Below, one piece after another: positions 19,187 through 28,594 of a stretch of DNA of 28,746 nt (positions are counted from its first letter, which is position 1; each line of letters opens with the position of its first letter). The stretch is from a virus, in the IMG/VR virus record IMGVR_UViG_3300025769_000604, positions 1-28,746 of that record, one strand, 5' to 3'. A model generated the notes under the pieces. That model saw only the letters and a list, made by a program, of their open reading frames with translations. It did no database searches and was not told the origin of the DNA. Both the position numbers and the translations under genes were made by a program.

Positions 19187-21499
19187 ATGGCAGTAATTAG
19201 AGAAAAGCAACAATTCCGCAATCAACGCATTGGTGTTGTGAAGATGGATACTGGTGCTGAAAATTATTATAACACTGTAGCTAATGCAGCCGACAATTTA
19301 ACACAGATTGCTTTTAAAGAAGCTGGTAGGCAAGCTCAAGAAAAAGGTAAGGAAACTGCTGAAGCTGTTAAAACGCAGGCTTTGCGTACTATAAATCCAG
19401 AAACTGGAAAGCCAGAAGCTTACAATGTACCAGAAAAATTTGGCACAGTAGCGCAGGCATCATACGAAGAAGTTCTTGATCGCAGATTTATTAATGACGT
19501 TGATCAACAAATTAAAGACCGTGGGCGTGATTTATTTTTAAAATATCAAAACGATCCTCATGGTGTTGAAAAATATAGTCAATCAATGGAAGACTATGTT
19601 GCTCAGATGATTGAGCCTAAAAACAACGCAGGCATACTAAACGATAGATTTAAAAACATAATTAAAGATACAGGTGCAGCATTCATTGCCAGCACTAAGT
19701 TCAACCTTATGAGCAAGAGAGCAGCTATTGTTGCCGATCAGTTAAGGGCAGGGCTTGATCAAGACGCAATTAATGCAAGTGAAGAAATTGTATCGGTAAT
19801 CCAAGCCGGAGACCCTTTAGATTATGAGGGCGGAGAAGCTACTAGAACAAGTCAGCTTATTGCTGAATCAGCTATTGCTGAAATGGATGCAGGTTTAGAA
19901 TCTGGAATACTTACAGTTCCACAGCATAAAGCTAATGTTCAATCTATTTTAAAAGCACTACCAGAAGGAATGCTTACAAATCGGATGAATTACAATTCTA
20001 GTTATGTTGATGATAATAATGTAACAAAACAAATGAATTCTGATGTTGGCATTCTTATAGAAAGCGCAATTGATACAGGCATTATTCCGGATAATTTACC
20101 TAAGTCCCTTGTGCCTCAAGTGCAAGCAATACTCGATTCAGATGGGTACAAAGAAAACAAAAAGTCTATACAGCAAAAGGTAGGAGACTTGCGCCTAGGT
20201 CTTGAACGGCGTGAGGCAGAAGTTAAGAAAAAAACACAAACGCAAATAAATAGAGACAACGTAGTCGATAAAAATTTTGTTGTTGATTCAACGGACGCGG
20301 GAATAAAAGATGCTGTTGACTTTCATATAGCTGGGCAAATTGATGGAATAGACCCAGAAAACCCTAACATGGTTCCTTATTTTTCTAGCGAAGAATCAAC
20401 TAAAGAAGATGCTGTTTGGAAATTTTTTCTTGCTAAAAAAAATGTAATATCAACAGGTATGGAGTTGAGTTTAAAAAGACTTGCTAGACTTGAGCCAATG
20501 GAATCTCAAGAAATGAGAACACTTCTTAGCCATTACAACTATTTATCTAAAGTAAATATTGGAGGCTCTATTGTTAATAAAACATTAGATTCAACTTTAT
20601 CAAAAGAAGATAACGCATTTTTACGCACTTTAAATGCTGTAACCATAGTTGGTGGTGCTGAAGACATTGTTTCTTTTGCAGCTAAATTAAAAGAAAATAT
20701 GCAAAACACACCTCTTGTAAACAACACAATTAAATCTGTGTTTGATGCAGACGATAATGTTTCGGCTAAAGATGTTTTAACTTCTTATTTGCAAGAAGAA
20801 TTTGGAACTGATTATGAAATGATTGAAACTGTAAGACCATATGCAAAACATTTAATTATGTCTGGCGTTAAAAAAGACGATTTAGATAATCATATAAATG
20901 AAATGTTTGAAACTTCATACATTGAAACAGATGGTGTTGTTGTTGATAGATACAATTCAAACAGCACTAAGTCTATGTTTGCGATAAAAAGAATATTGCC
21001 GGATAACGCAGAAAGACAAACTTTCTACAAAAACGCTACCGAGTTAGTGCAACAATTAAGCGGTGAAAATTTTGTCTTAGATGATAGGTATTTTGGAATT
21101 GATAGAAACAGACAAGTTAAACTTGTTCCAACAACAGCAAGTGCATTCCAACCTGATTCATTGCCTTTAGAATACAAGTTAGAAGATGATTTGTCAGAAG
21201 AGGGGTTTGTTACAAGAAACTCAGAACTAAAAACATTTCAATATATAGCTTATTATGTTGCTGATGATGGTCAACTTAGAATGATACCTAGTAAAACAGG
21301 TGGCCCAATACTTATTGGAACAGAGTTAGCTTATGATGATATTTTCAATATAAGAAAAGAAAGAGAACAAGACGAAATATATGATTCTAATGCAAAAACA
21401 TTAAGAGCAATAGAAATAAACAGAGTAACCAAGGCTAGAATTAACAGAAATATTGAAGCTTTAAGTAATATAAAATCGCCATTTAAGGGTAAAAATTAA
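19187..21499 (+). CDS. Internal virion protein, T7 gp15-like
   Basis: 770 aa (T7 gp15 has 747). Assigned from size, position and mostly helical character rather than clear motifs. The N-terminal quarter (AENYYNTVANAADNLTQIAF, KGKETAEAVKTQALRTINPE, and VLDRRFINDVDQQIKDRGRD) is the part most like other podovirus ejection proteins. No catalytic motif is seen. In T7, gp15 forms the periplasmic tube with gp16. Starts 4 bases after the gp14-like stop and ends in TAATG with the gp16-like gene, giving tight coupling. Its third position is rich in A and T. Confidence 0.8.
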   Translation: MAVIREKQQFRNQRIGVVKMDTGAENYYNTVANAADNLTQIAFKEAGRQAQEKGKETAEAVKTQALRTINPETGKPEAYNVPEKFGTVAQASYEEVLDRRFINDVDQQIKDRGRDLFLKYQNDPHGVEKYSQSMEDYVAQMIEPKNNAGILNDRFKNIIKDTGAAFIASTKFNLMSKRAAIVADQLRAGLDQDAINASEEIVSVIQAGDPLDYEGGEATRTSQLIAESAIAEMDAGLESGILTVPQHKANVQSILKALPEGMLTNRMNYNSSYVDDNNVTKQMNSDVGILIESAIDTGIIPDNLPKSLVPQVQAILDSDGYKENKKSIQQKVGDLRLGLERREAEVKKKTQTQINRDNVVDKNFVVDSTDAGIKDAVDFHIAGQIDGIDPENPNMVPYFSSEESTKEDAVWKFFLAKKNVISTGMELSLKRLARLEPMESQEMRTLLSHYNYLSKVNIGGSIVNKTLDSTLSKEDNAFLRTLNAVTIVGGAEDIVSFAAKLKENMQNTPLVNNTIKSVFDADDNVSAKDVLTSYLQEEFGTDYEMIETVRPYAKHLIMSGVKKDDLDNHINEMFETSYIETDGVVVDRYNSNSTKSMFAIKRILPDNAERQTFYKNATELVQQLSGENFVLDDRYFGIDRNRQVKLVPTTASAFQPDSLPLEYKLEDDLSEEGFVTRNSELKTFQYIAYYVADDGQLRMIPSKTGGPILIGTELAYDDIFNIRKEREQDEIYDSNAKTLRAIEINRVTKARINRNIEALSNIKSPFKGKN

Positions 21500-24400
21500 T
21501 GCCGATTAATCCTTGGGAAAATACACAGCCGACTTTTATTGAGTCAGATGTAGCTGATAGGCAGCCCTTACAACGTGTAGAACAACCTGAGTTTTTTGCT
21601 GACACTATTCCGGCAGCACTTGGCTATCAATACGTTCCTATATTTAATGTTGTTAAAAACGCTGTTAATCATGGAACAGAGATTCAACAAGGGTACAACG
21701 CTCTTGATGATATGGGTGGTTATGAAGAATATAAACATCATCTTATGAACGCTGTAAGCGAAGATCACATGCAAGATCTTAAGATGCAATTAAACGAAAA
21801 CAAAAAACGCAGACAAGTTTTAGCTGATTCATCATTTTGGGCAAATCTTGGTGCTGGTGTATTTGATCCAATTAACTTAGTAGCCTTACCATTTGGCGGT
21901 GTAGCGGCTACTGCTGGCAGACAGTTTTTGCGTACTGGTGTTGGCGTAGGTGTAACACAAGCTGGCTTAGAGGCCGCTCGTGCGCCGTTTGATCCGCTTT
22001 CAACGAAGACTGAAATAGCAATGAACATAGGTTCAGCTTTTGTTATTGGCGGTGCTATTGGAACTCTTGCGTCTATACCATCTAGACGCAGAGGTGCTGT
22101 AATAAAAAAGACAGAGGAAGATGTTTTTGAGTTTACAGAAGCTGTAAAAGATTTTACGGCTGAAGATGTTGCTTTGATTGGCACACGAGAGCAAAGGCCA
22201 CTTGGCAAAAAAACTGTAAATGAAATTAATGACCTTGAGGTTAAAACTCCAAAGACTATTGAGGGTCTTCAAAAAGCATTAGAAGACAACAGGCGCAAAC
22301 TCAATGCTAAAACAATAACTCTTAAAGAACATAATGCCGCAGAAGCTGCAATATCGAATGACATTGCCGCTGCCAAAACAAGATTGGGTGCAGCAAAGCA
22401 AGAACGGTTGTTACGCCGCGCAGAAGAAATACAAGGTTTAGAAAAACCAGAACCGTTTAATATGCCAAGCAATGTGTTTACTGATTCATGGCTCTATACA
22501 GGCGTATCAACAGGCATGAAGCGTATTTTGCGTAGTAAGGTGCCTCAAAGCGTAAAGCTTGCTACAATCAAGTTAGCAGGCGATAGCGGCATATTGTTAA
22601 AATTAAATCAATACGGCATGGCTACACCTAAGTCTGTATATCAATATGCACAAACTAGAAATGGTGAGTGGGTAAAAGCATACACTGATATGATGCGCCA
22701 ATTTGGCGAGCATACTAAACGAGGTGGTTCTGTAGTAGTAGCTGATGTAAACCTATCAAACTTTGATGGTTCATTTTCTGCATATTTAAAAGAAGTAAAT
22801 CGCAAATATATTAATGGCGATAAGCCAACAACCACTGCGGAAAAAGAATCTATTGAAGCATTAAAAGCTTTCTATAAAACATGGGAAGATAGGCTTAAAG
22901 AAGTTGGTATGCTTGGTGATGTTAAGCGTTTGCAGCGTAGTATTGTTGAAAAAGAACAACAGCTTATGGAAATACAAGACAAAATTGATGAGCTTGAATC
23001 TGCGTTTAATAACAAACAAAAACAAGGCGGAACGCCTAAACAGTTTGATTACTTGCAAAAATTAAAAGAACGCTATGATCGCAAAGAACAATCACTTCTT
23101 AATGATGAAACAAGTTTACAGTTTGCAAAAGACACAACAGTCACACCATCTGGTGAAGAATTTATGTTTCCTAGATATTGGAACAGAGATGCTATTAGGG
23201 AAAACAGGCAGCAGTTTGAAAAAATATTAGCAGATCATTTTGAAGAACATAATGTAATTTATGTAGCTAATGAATCTCAAGAGCGTCCTCTTTCTAATTT
23301 TATTGATATGTCTAATGAGCAGCTTGTATCTAAGCTAGGGCAAAATTTTAATGTTAGAAAAGTTGTAGATGGTTTTGAAGCTGTTCAAAAAATTAAAGAG
23401 CATCATCCTGATGGTGCGCTTGGCATGCATATGTATTTTGATAATGAGGCTGGCATTGTCTACATTGACAAGGCTGGTGCGTTTCGTAAGTACGGACGCT
23501 TTAAAGAAGCTTTGCTAGATAAAAAAGCTGCTTACGCAAAGAACGACACCTTTGGTGCTAAAAGTAATTTTAGCAATGAAGTGTATCATCACAATGCATT
23601 TATGTTGAATAATTCAGATGCATTTCGCTCATATAGAGACTATGCAGATTTTGTTTTGTTGCATGAGTTTCAACACGGAACTTTAAAACGTAAGTACAAA
23701 GAAGATAACGTAAGCTATGAGATGCGTGTAAATGAAGCTGCACTTGATTTTATGAAACAGCAGCATTTGCAAATGCGTAAAACATCACCACGTTTTGTTA
23801 GACAGGAGCTAGACAACAGCAGAGCCGCTGTTGAATTGCGAGCAAAAGAAGCTGTAGATAATATTTTAGATATGGCTAACACGGCAGATGATATGAATGC
23901 TTTCTATGGTGCTGGCAAATCTAAACACACACGCCACAGAACATTAGATATACCAAATGCAAAAGTATTAGATTACATACAGAATGATCCGCTGGCTGTT
24001 ATGAGAGCGTACACACAAAGAGTTGCCCCGCAGTATGAGTTTGCAAAAATGTTTGGCGGCAAGTCTATAGAAGATGTTCTTGATGATGTAGAAGCAGACA
24101 TGATTGTTAATGGCAATACTGTTAATGAAATAAACGCAACACGCAAAGACATATTGCATTTACACGACCGTGTAGTTGGCACAGTATTGCGTGAACCGCA
24201 TTCATGGGATCAACGTACAGCTACAGTCCTCAGAGACTTTGCACAGCTTAACTATCTTGGTTCTGCTGGGTTTTCAACATTGCCTGATTTTGCAAAGATT
24301 ATGATGGAGCATGAACTTGGTGATGTGTTCAAGTCTTTATTTAGCACAATCTCAGACTCAAGAATACGCCAAACATCAAAGGAAGCTGGGCTAAGTGGCG

Positions 24401-25497
24401 AAGCTATTGAGGTTCTGTCAGGCGATGTTCACATGCGTCTTATAGACGATGTAACTAACAATCCGTTTAATGAAGGCACTTACGACAAGTACATGAGCAA
24501 ACTTAAGTGGGGCTTTTACCAAGCAAACTTACTTGCTCCTATGACTAACACTATGAAGAAGTTAGACGCTATTGTTAGAGGACATTCACTAATACAAATG
24601 TCTATGCGCCTTGCTGGTAGCGGTAAGAAAGCTACTAAGTTCGAGGTAGAGTATCTTGCTCGTTATGGCATTGATCAAGCAAAAGCTAAACGTATTCGTG
24701 AACTTGTTGATAACGGCACTATTGAACAAACAGATAAAGGTTTGTATTTACCGAACACAGAAAAATGGCCTAGACAGTACGAAGATTTAAAACTAGAGTT
24801 TCGTAGCTCGCTTAACAGCGGGATTATGAATACAATTTTAATGGGTACACCAGCAGATAAACCAAACATTGTTGATGGCGTTGTTTATGTCCCATACCGC
24901 ATAGCTAAACAATTTGGCGGCAAAGAAGACCCTAAATACCGTGGCTACACACGAATAGAAAACGGATTGCTTGGTCTTCCATTCCAGTTCTACTCATACA
25001 CATTAGCAGCGGTGAACAAAATTACAGCTTCATATGCTACAGGTCAGGCAAGAAACAGAGCAGTAGCATTAGCGGCATCTATGGGTTTAGCTTACATGGG
25101 CCTTGAGCTAAAGAACCCTGATTTTGTTATGGATGAAATGCCGCTATCAGACAAGATTGCTCGTTCTTTTGACATGTCTGGTATAGCTGCTTTGTATTCA
25201 GATAGTCTTTACACAGCAATGAATACTTCAATGGCTCTTGGTGGGCCTGATATTTCTATGGGTTTGCTGCAACCAAAATTTCCACAAGAAGAAAACATTG
25301 CTGATGCTTTTGTGGGTCTAGCAGGTGCTGGCCCAAGTTATGGTTTAGATGTTGGCAGAGGTGTCAAAGAATTTATTGACGGTAATTATGGTGAAGGCAG
25401 CAAGAAGTTAATTAGAGCATTGCCAACTGCAAGACTTTGGATGTGGAAAGATTTTATGAATGAAGCTAGTAATGCTTTTACAGCAAAACGTTACTAA
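21499..25497 (+). CDS. Internal virion protein, T7 gp16-like, with HEFQH metallopeptidase-like domain
   Basis: 1332 aa (T7 gp16 has 1318). Residues 110-200 have hydrophobic segments (FWANLGAGVFDPINLVALPF, TGVGVGVTQAGLEAARAPFD, IGSAFVIGGAIGTLASIPSR) as in gp16-type ejection proteins. Residues about 475-537 form a coiled coil (RLQRSIVEKEQQLMEIQDKI). Near 650-760 lies a zincin-like domain: HEFQH at 722-726 and NEAALDF with E746, which fits an HExxH...E gluzincin site (compare ImmA-like HExxH...E). The rest resembles the long C-terminal gp16 region. T7 gp16 has an N-terminal lytic transglycosylase; none is visible here, so the zincin may do the wall-opening. The catalytic role is inferred. Confidence 0.85.
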   Translation: MPINPWENTQPTFIESDVADRQPLQRVEQPEFFADTIPAALGYQYVPIFNVVKNAVNHGTEIQQGYNALDDMGGYEEYKHHLMNAVSEDHMQDLKMQLNENKKRRQVLADSSFWANLGAGVFDPINLVALPFGGVAATAGRQFLRTGVGVGVTQAGLEAARAPFDPLSTKTEIAMNIGSAFVIGGAIGTLASIPSRRRGAVIKKTEEDVFEFTEAVKDFTAEDVALIGTREQRPLGKKTVNEINDLEVKTPKTIEGLQKALEDNRRKLNAKTITLKEHNAAEAAISNDIAAAKTRLGAAKQERLLRRAEEIQGLEKPEPFNMPSNVFTDSWLYTGVSTGMKRILRSKVPQSVKLATIKLAGDSGILLKLNQYGMATPKSVYQYAQTRNGEWVKAYTDMMRQFGEHTKRGGSVVVADVNLSNFDGSFSAYLKEVNRKYINGDKPTTTAEKESIEALKAFYKTWEDRLKEVGMLGDVKRLQRSIVEKEQQLMEIQDKIDELESAFNNKQKQGGTPKQFDYLQKLKERYDRKEQSLLNDETSLQFAKDTTVTPSGEEFMFPRYWNRDAIRENRQQFEKILADHFEEHNVIYVANESQERPLSNFIDMSNEQLVSKLGQNFNVRKVVDGFEAVQKIKEHHPDGALGMHMYFDNEAGIVYIDKAGAFRKYGRFKEALLDKKAAYAKNDTFGAKSNFSNEVYHHNAFMLNNSDAFRSYRDYADFVLLHEFQHGTLKRKYKEDNVSYEMRVNEAALDFMKQQHLQMRKTSPRFVRQELDNSRAAVELRAKEAVDNILDMANTADDMNAFYGAGKSKHTRHRTLDIPNAKVLDYIQNDPLAVMRAYTQRVAPQYEFAKMFGGKSIEDVLDDVEADMIVNGNTVNEINATRKDILHLHDRVVGTVLREPHSWDQRTATVLRDFAQLNYLGSAGFSTLPDFAKIMMEHELGDVFKSLFSTISDSRIRQTSKEAGLSGEAIEVLSGDVHMRLIDDVTNNPFNEGTYDKYMSKLKWGFYQANLLAPMTNTMKKLDAIVRGHSLIQMSMRLAGSGKKATKFEVEYLARYGIDQAKAKRIRELVDNGTIEQTDKGLYLPNTEKWPRQYEDLKLEFRSSLNSGIMNTILMGTPADKPNIVDGVVYVPYRIAKQFGGKEDPKYRGYTRIENGLLGLPFQFYSYTLAAVNKITASYATGQARNRAVALAASMGLAYMGLELKNPDFVMDEMPLSDKIARSFDMSGIAALYSDSLYTAMNTSMALGGPDISMGLLQPKFPQEENIADAFVGLAGAGPSYGLDVGRGVKEFIDGNYGEGSKKLIRALPTARLWMWKDFMNEASNAFTAKRY

Positions 25498-25504
25498 TTG
25501 TGCG
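25496..25504 (+). promoter_or_regulatory. AATTGTGCG motif, copy 3
   Basis: AATTGTGCG overlapping the stop of the gp16-like gene, followed by TTGAGC, in the 42-base gap before the tail fiber gene. TTGAGC with TAGGGT 17 bases on could be a weak promoter; AATAATTG is absent from this copy. Confidence 0.4.
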
Positions 25505-25539
25505 TTGAGCATTTTGTTAAACAGGAGTAGGGTTTTGGC

Positions 25540-26913
25540 ATGACAATAAATTTAGCTGATAACGTACCAAGAAATAGTTACGATCTTGCTGCTGGTGCCA
25601 CGCAGCAAGTATTTACTGTTGATTTTGAATTTTTTGATGATGCTGATTTAAATGTATACATAGATGGCGTTCTAAAAACATTAACATCAGATTATCTTAC
25701 AGCAGATAACAATGATGTTAGTGCTAGAACTGTACATACATCAGGCACAGATGGATTTATTCATTTTACAAGTTTAATTACAGGTGCTGCTGGTAATTCA
25801 AAAATTGTTATAACTCGTGAAATTGATATTGAACGAGTAACTGACTTTCCATCATCTGGCCCATTTGACATTGGCTCTTTAAACACAGGCTTAGATAGAC
25901 TTACAGCTATTTCTGCCGACCTAAACGATGAAATTAAACGGTCAATACGCCTTGTAGATTATGACGAATCTGTATCATTAACTATACCAGAAGCTGCAAC
26001 TAGAGCAGGTAAATTTATTGCATTTGATTCGACAGGCGCAGCAATTGCTTCTTCTCAAGGTTCTTGGCAAGGCAATTGGTCATCTGGGTATACATATGCA
26101 CAAGGTGATCTTATTAAAGATACGTCTAATGGCAGTATTTATATTGCCAATACATCACACACTTCGTCTGGATCTCAACCAATATCATCAAATGCTGATG
26201 TTGCTAAATGGGATCAGTTAATTGATCTTACTTCTGTAACAACATCAGAAAATAATGCAGCTAGCAGCGCAACCGCTGCGGCTGGTAGTGCCACGGCTGC
26301 GGCAGCAAGTGCAACAGCGGCAGCATTTTCTGATGATTGGGCAGTCAAAACGGATGGCGTTGTTAATGATGGCGTAACAACAGATTACTCATCGAAAGCC
26401 TATGCCATTGGCGGCACTGGTGTAACTGATGGTGCTGGTTTAGGGCCAGCAAAAGACTGGGCAATTGAGACTACTGGCAAGGTAGACGGAACAGAGTATT
26501 CGGCAAAAGAATATTCCATTGGCACTGGTGACAACTCAGGTATGAACACTGGCTCTGCTAAACAGTGGTCTATAGGTGGCGGCACAGGTTTTGATCGTGA
26601 CACTGCTGTTACTGGCTCTGGTGGTACTGCTGAATACTCAGCTAAGTATTGGGCAAATCAGGCTAAGAATGAAACACAGACGCAGCGTGATGTGTATTAT
26701 GGAGCATTTACTAATGATGCTGCCGCAGAAGCATATCAAACAGGTGCTGCACCAACAGGTAATGCTGGCACAGTAGATGCTGGTGATTTGTATTTTGACA
26801 GCAGTAACAACATTCTAAGAGTTTATGATGGCACTAACTGGAACAATGCAGCGGCAGACACTACAAGTTTTGCAACAAAAGGCTTTAGTATAGCTGTGGC
26901 GATTGCCTTATAG
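25540..26913 (+). CDS. Tail fiber, T7 gp17-like N-terminus
   Basis: 457 aa. Residues 1-140 (NSYDLAAGATQQVFTVDFEF, then IVITREIDIERVTDFPSSGP and IGSLNTGLDRLTAISADLND) are the T7-type tail-fiber anchor that binds the nozzle. Residues 176-225 (GNWSSGYTYAQGDLIKDTSN, then YIANTSHTS...KW) look like a small chitin/carbohydrate-binding module (CBM5/12 pattern W..Y..GD.I...G..Y). An Ala-rich stalk follows (239-262), then three degenerate repeats (DWAVKTDG...YSSKAYAIG, DWAIETTGK...YSAKEYSIG, QWSIGGG...YSAKYWA; 266-376), and a C-terminal domain with GDLYFDSSNNILRVYDGTNW. AGGAG is 13 bases before ATG. Confidence 0.88.
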   Translation: MTINLADNVPRNSYDLAAGATQQVFTVDFEFFDDADLNVYIDGVLKTLTSDYLTADNNDVSARTVHTSGTDGFIHFTSLITGAAGNSKIVITREIDIERVTDFPSSGPFDIGSLNTGLDRLTAISADLNDEIKRSIRLVDYDESVSLTIPEAATRAGKFIAFDSTGAAIASSQGSWQGNWSSGYTYAQGDLIKDTSNGSIYIANTSHTSSGSQPISSNADVAKWDQLIDLTSVTTSENNAASSATAAAGSATAAAASATAAAFSDDWAVKTDGVVNDGVTTDYSSKAYAIGGTGVTDGAGLGPAKDWAIETTGKVDGTEYSAKEYSIGTGDNSGMNTGSAKQWSIGGGTGFDRDTAVTGSGGTAEYSAKYWANQAKNETQTQRDVYYGAFTNDAAAEAYQTGAAPTGNAGTVDAGDLYFDSSNNILRVYDGTNWNNAAADTTSFATKGFSIAVAIAL

Positions 26914-26922
26914 GAGTAACAA

Positions 26923-27270
26923 ATGGCACAAGATTTTAGACGATATATGCTTCAAGGGGTCGGAACTGTAGCTGCTGACATTCCTGATGGTGGCAACTTT
27001 GATAGTTACGATACGCTGGTAGGCATTCACCTGACCAATATATTAACAAATGCCATCACGGTTGATGTTTACATTCAGCATACAATCAACGGTACACCTA
27101 CCAACCATTACCTTATTAAAGGCGCACCCATTGCTGCTGGCGGGGCTTTGCAGTTGCTTGATGGCGGTGCAAAGATAGTAGTCCAAACTGGCGATAGATT
27201 GTGGGTAAAGTCAGACACTGCATCATCGTTGGATGTATGGGTATCCGCTGTTGACGCGATTAGCGCATAG
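26923..27270 (+). CDS. Conserved small tail-region protein
   Basis: 115 aa. The sequence YMLQGVGTVAADIPDGGNFD, then SYDTLVGIHLTNIL, then AIAAGGALQLLDGGAKIVV-like and DTASSLDVWVSAVDAI blocks are well known to me as a frequent marine-phage protein near tail fiber genes; probably a beta-sandwich virion protein, function not established. Ribosome site AGGAG at about nine bases. The short fixed spacing with its neighbours suggests co-expression with the fiber set. Confidence 0.78.
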   Translation: MAQDFRRYMLQGVGTVAADIPDGGNFDSYDTLVGIHLTNILTNAITVDVYIQHTINGTPTNHYLIKGAPIAAGGALQLLDGGAKIVVQTGDRLWVKSDTASSLDVWVSAVDAISA

Positions 27271-27279
27271 GAGCAATTG

Positions 27280-28047
27280 ATGGCTTACATAGGCAATCAA
27301 CAGACACAAGGCTTTAGCAGCATCCCTGCCAAACAAGACTTGACTGGTGCTACTGGCACTAGCCTGACGCTATCTCACGCTGTAGCCAGTGCAGAAGGCA
27401 TTGACCTGTTTATCAATAATGTCCGGCAAGAGCCAACCACAGCTTATTCTGTTGGTGCTGATGGCGTAACAGTAACGCTCACAGGCTCAGTGGTAGCCTC
27501 TGATGATATTTATGTTGTCTACAATTCACTGGCTTTGCAAACCACAGTAACGCCTGATGCGTCTGTAAGCACAGCCAAGATTATTGATGGCTCTGTTACT
27601 AGCGCAAAGCTAGATACCAACATCGACATTGCTGGAACATTAGATAGCACAGGCATTATTACTGCTGACGCTGGGATTAAGTTAGGCACTGGCACAGATA
27701 TTCTAAATTCGTTTGAAGAGGGAACTTGGACACCAACTAATACCGCTGGTGTTACTCTTACCGTTTCAGCAAATCGTTATCAACGAATTGGAAATTTAGT
27801 TTTCATCAACGCTTTTATAAATTTCCCATCAAGTGTCGTTGCTTCTGGAGTAGTGCTTGGCGGTGTGCCTTATGCACCAGCGGGTAGTTTTTCTGTAGGT
27901 GCGTTCAATAATACCTCACAAATGTTATACGCTTATTTTGATGCGAATGGAATTTCCATACGAAATAGCGCTAACAATACACGTTCATTCGCAGAGGTAA
28001 GCGGTGGGTTCGTTGCTTTCCAAATTACTTACTATACAACCGCATAG
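27280..28047 (+). CDS. Tail fiber/receptor-binding protein
   Basis: 255 aa from ATG at 27280 (AGGAG seven bases upstream; a TTG three bases earlier is not needed). N-terminal domain about 1-95: IDLFINNVRQEPTTAYSVGA and VVASDDIYVVYNSLALQTTV, a fiber anchor seen in many marine phages. Then a short triple-helix-like stalk (SVSTAKIIDGSVTSAKLDT). The C-terminal domain begins FEEGTWTPT, a common start of a beta-rich fiber tip, with RYQRIGNLVFINAFINF. Likely binds the host surface; specificity unknown. Confidence 0.8.
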   Translation: MAYIGNQQTQGFSSIPAKQDLTGATGTSLTLSHAVASAEGIDLFINNVRQEPTTAYSVGADGVTVTLTGSVVASDDIYVVYNSLALQTTVTPDASVSTAKIIDGSVTSAKLDTNIDIAGTLDSTGIITADAGIKLGTGTDILNSFEEGTWTPTNTAGVTLTVSANRYQRIGNLVFINAFINFPSSVVASGVVLGGVPYAPAGSFSVGAFNNTSQMLYAYFDANGISIRNSANNTRSFAEVSGGFVAFQITYYTTA

Positions 28048-28056
28048 GGGGCTGAT

Positions 28057-28587
28057 ATGGCTTTATCTAAAATAAAAGTTGCCTCTACAGATGGCTCAAT
28101 CGGAAGCGAAGTTGGCTCTATTGTTCCTTGGGGCGGCGCATCTGCCCCAACAGGTTGGCTTGAGTGCGATGGCTCTGCTGTTTCAAGGACAACATACGCA
28201 GCTTTATTCACTGCTATCGCAACAACCTACGGTGCTGGGGATGGCTCAAGCACCTTTAATTTACCAGACATCCGTGGACGAACAATAGCTGGTAAAGACA
28301 ACATGGGTGGCTCTGCGGCTAATAGACTGACATCAGGTTCAACGATTGATGGCTCAACTTTGGGTACGGCTGGCGGTGGTCAGACACACACACTTACAAC
28401 AAGCGAGTTAGCTGCACACAATCACGCTACAACAGCAACATCTACCCAGCACGATGGCGGCAATGCTAGAAATGTTCTGGGTGCTTGGGATTTTGCGGGT
28501 ACTGATGTTAACCCAAATGCGGGTAGTGGTTCAGCCCACGCGAATGTGCAGCCAACCATAGTTCTCAATTACATTATAAAAACATAG
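28057..28587 (+). CDS. Phage tail collar domain protein
   Basis: 176 aa. Residues 22-80 (IVPWGGASAPTGWLECDGSA, then YAALFTAIATTYGAGDGSST and FNLPDIRGR) are a clear tail-collar domain, followed by the HTLTTSELAAHNHATTAT metal-binding-like His region and NVQPTIVLNYIIKT, the typical end. Such proteins form fiber tips or are close to short tail fibers. Position after two fiber genes fits. Confidence 0.9.
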   Translation: MALSKIKVASTDGSIGSEVGSIVPWGGASAPTGWLECDGSAVSRTTYAALFTAIATTYGAGDGSSTFNLPDIRGRTIAGKDNMGGSAANRLTSGSTIDGSTLGTAGGGQTHTLTTSELAAHNHATTATSTQHDGGNARNVLGAWDFAGTDVNPNAGSGSAHANVQPTIVLNYIIKT

Positions 28588-28594
28588 GTGTCGC

